Shown one piece after another: positions 5,864-6,065 of a stretch of DNA of 6,065 bases. A program made the position numbers and the translations under genes. Location: assembly GCA_937889795.1 (NCBI GenBank), contig CALBZH010000371.1, positions 1-6,065 of the forward strand. The letters are read 5' to 3'. The DNA is from an uncultured Syntrophobacteraceae bacterium. GTDB taxonomy: Bacteria > Desulfobacterota > Syntrophobacteria > Syntrophobacterales > Syntrophobacteraceae. Numbering within the stretch: position 1 is the first letter of the stretch; each line of letters opens with the position of its first letter. The notes beneath the pieces were generated by a model. It had not been told where the DNA came from. It did no database searches and was given only the letters and a program-made list of their open reading frames with translations.

Positions 5864-6065
5864 CCCCCTCAGCCGAGCAGCCCCTTCGCCCGGACACTCG
5901 CTCATCCAAGCAGCTCGGTCGCTGCCGAGCCCGAACTTTTTGAGGCTTCCCCGTACCGTGGCTCCATGGAGCGCTTCCCATTCGATTCATGACGGGTCGA
6001 ACGCCATGGTTTGGGTTGAATTCCGGGGACGTCTGGCATATTCCTTACGCTGTGGGTATGGGCTG
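5864..6065. other. Right edge of window, no supported gene
   Basis: Short open frames on both strands cross this stretch, but none combines a good ribosome-binding site with recognisable protein sequence. It probably holds the upstream control region of the aldehyde dehydrogenase gene and perhaps the edge of a neighbouring gene outside the window. Nothing else could be identified. Confidence 0.4.

Noticed and set aside
6034..6050. TGGCAT followed by TTACGC on the plus strand near the right edge, resembling a -24/-12 promoter
   Set aside because: The GC is 12 bp from the GG instead of 10, so it would not be recognised.

Overview
The window is bacterial, moderately high in GC, with coding regions rich in G/C at third codon positions. 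It carries one complete sigma-54 (RpoN)-dependent activator gene. Sigma-54 excludes archaea, although the ADP-forming acyl-CoA synthetase family found here is also common in archaea. A proteobacterial or deltaproteobacterial-type anaerobe or soil bacterium would fit, but that is inference; no marker in the window fixes the taxon.

Layout from left to right. Positions 1-193 hold a strong GC hairpin just past the synthetase stop, and possibly the first 27 codons of a leftward gene with a signal-peptide-like start, cut by the window edge. Positions 194-2272 (minus) encode a complete 692-aa NDP-forming acyl-CoA synthetase (fused alpha-beta type). Positions 2273-2772 are the gap between the synthetase and the divergent regulator. 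This gap holds a plausible unrecognised small gene of 68 aa (2364-2570, minus) and an AT-rich control island with a near-perfect 19-bp inverted repeat (17/19) bracketing a sigma-70-like promoter. Positions 2773-4197 (plus) encode a complete PAS - AAA+ - Fis-type HTH sigma-54 activator. Positions 4198-4411 are a convergent intergenic gap with no convincing terminator. Positions 4412-5686 (minus) encode a short, divergent aldehyde dehydrogenase. Positions 5687-6065 are its leader and promoter region, with a good extended -10 promoter candidate.

A coherent reading (inference) is a small catabolic locus. The aldehyde dehydrogenase oxidises an aldehyde to an acid or handles an acyl derivative. The synthetase interconverts acid and acyl-CoA, with ATP made or spent. 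The PAS-containing activator senses a small molecule and controls these or linked genes. The aldehyde and acid substrates cannot be read from the sequence. The activator has an intact sigma-54 contact loop, yet no convincing -24/-12 promoter is visible in the window. Its targets may therefore lie outside, or use promoters too degenerate to recognise by eye. I found no mobile element, CRISPR array, tRNA or rRNA.
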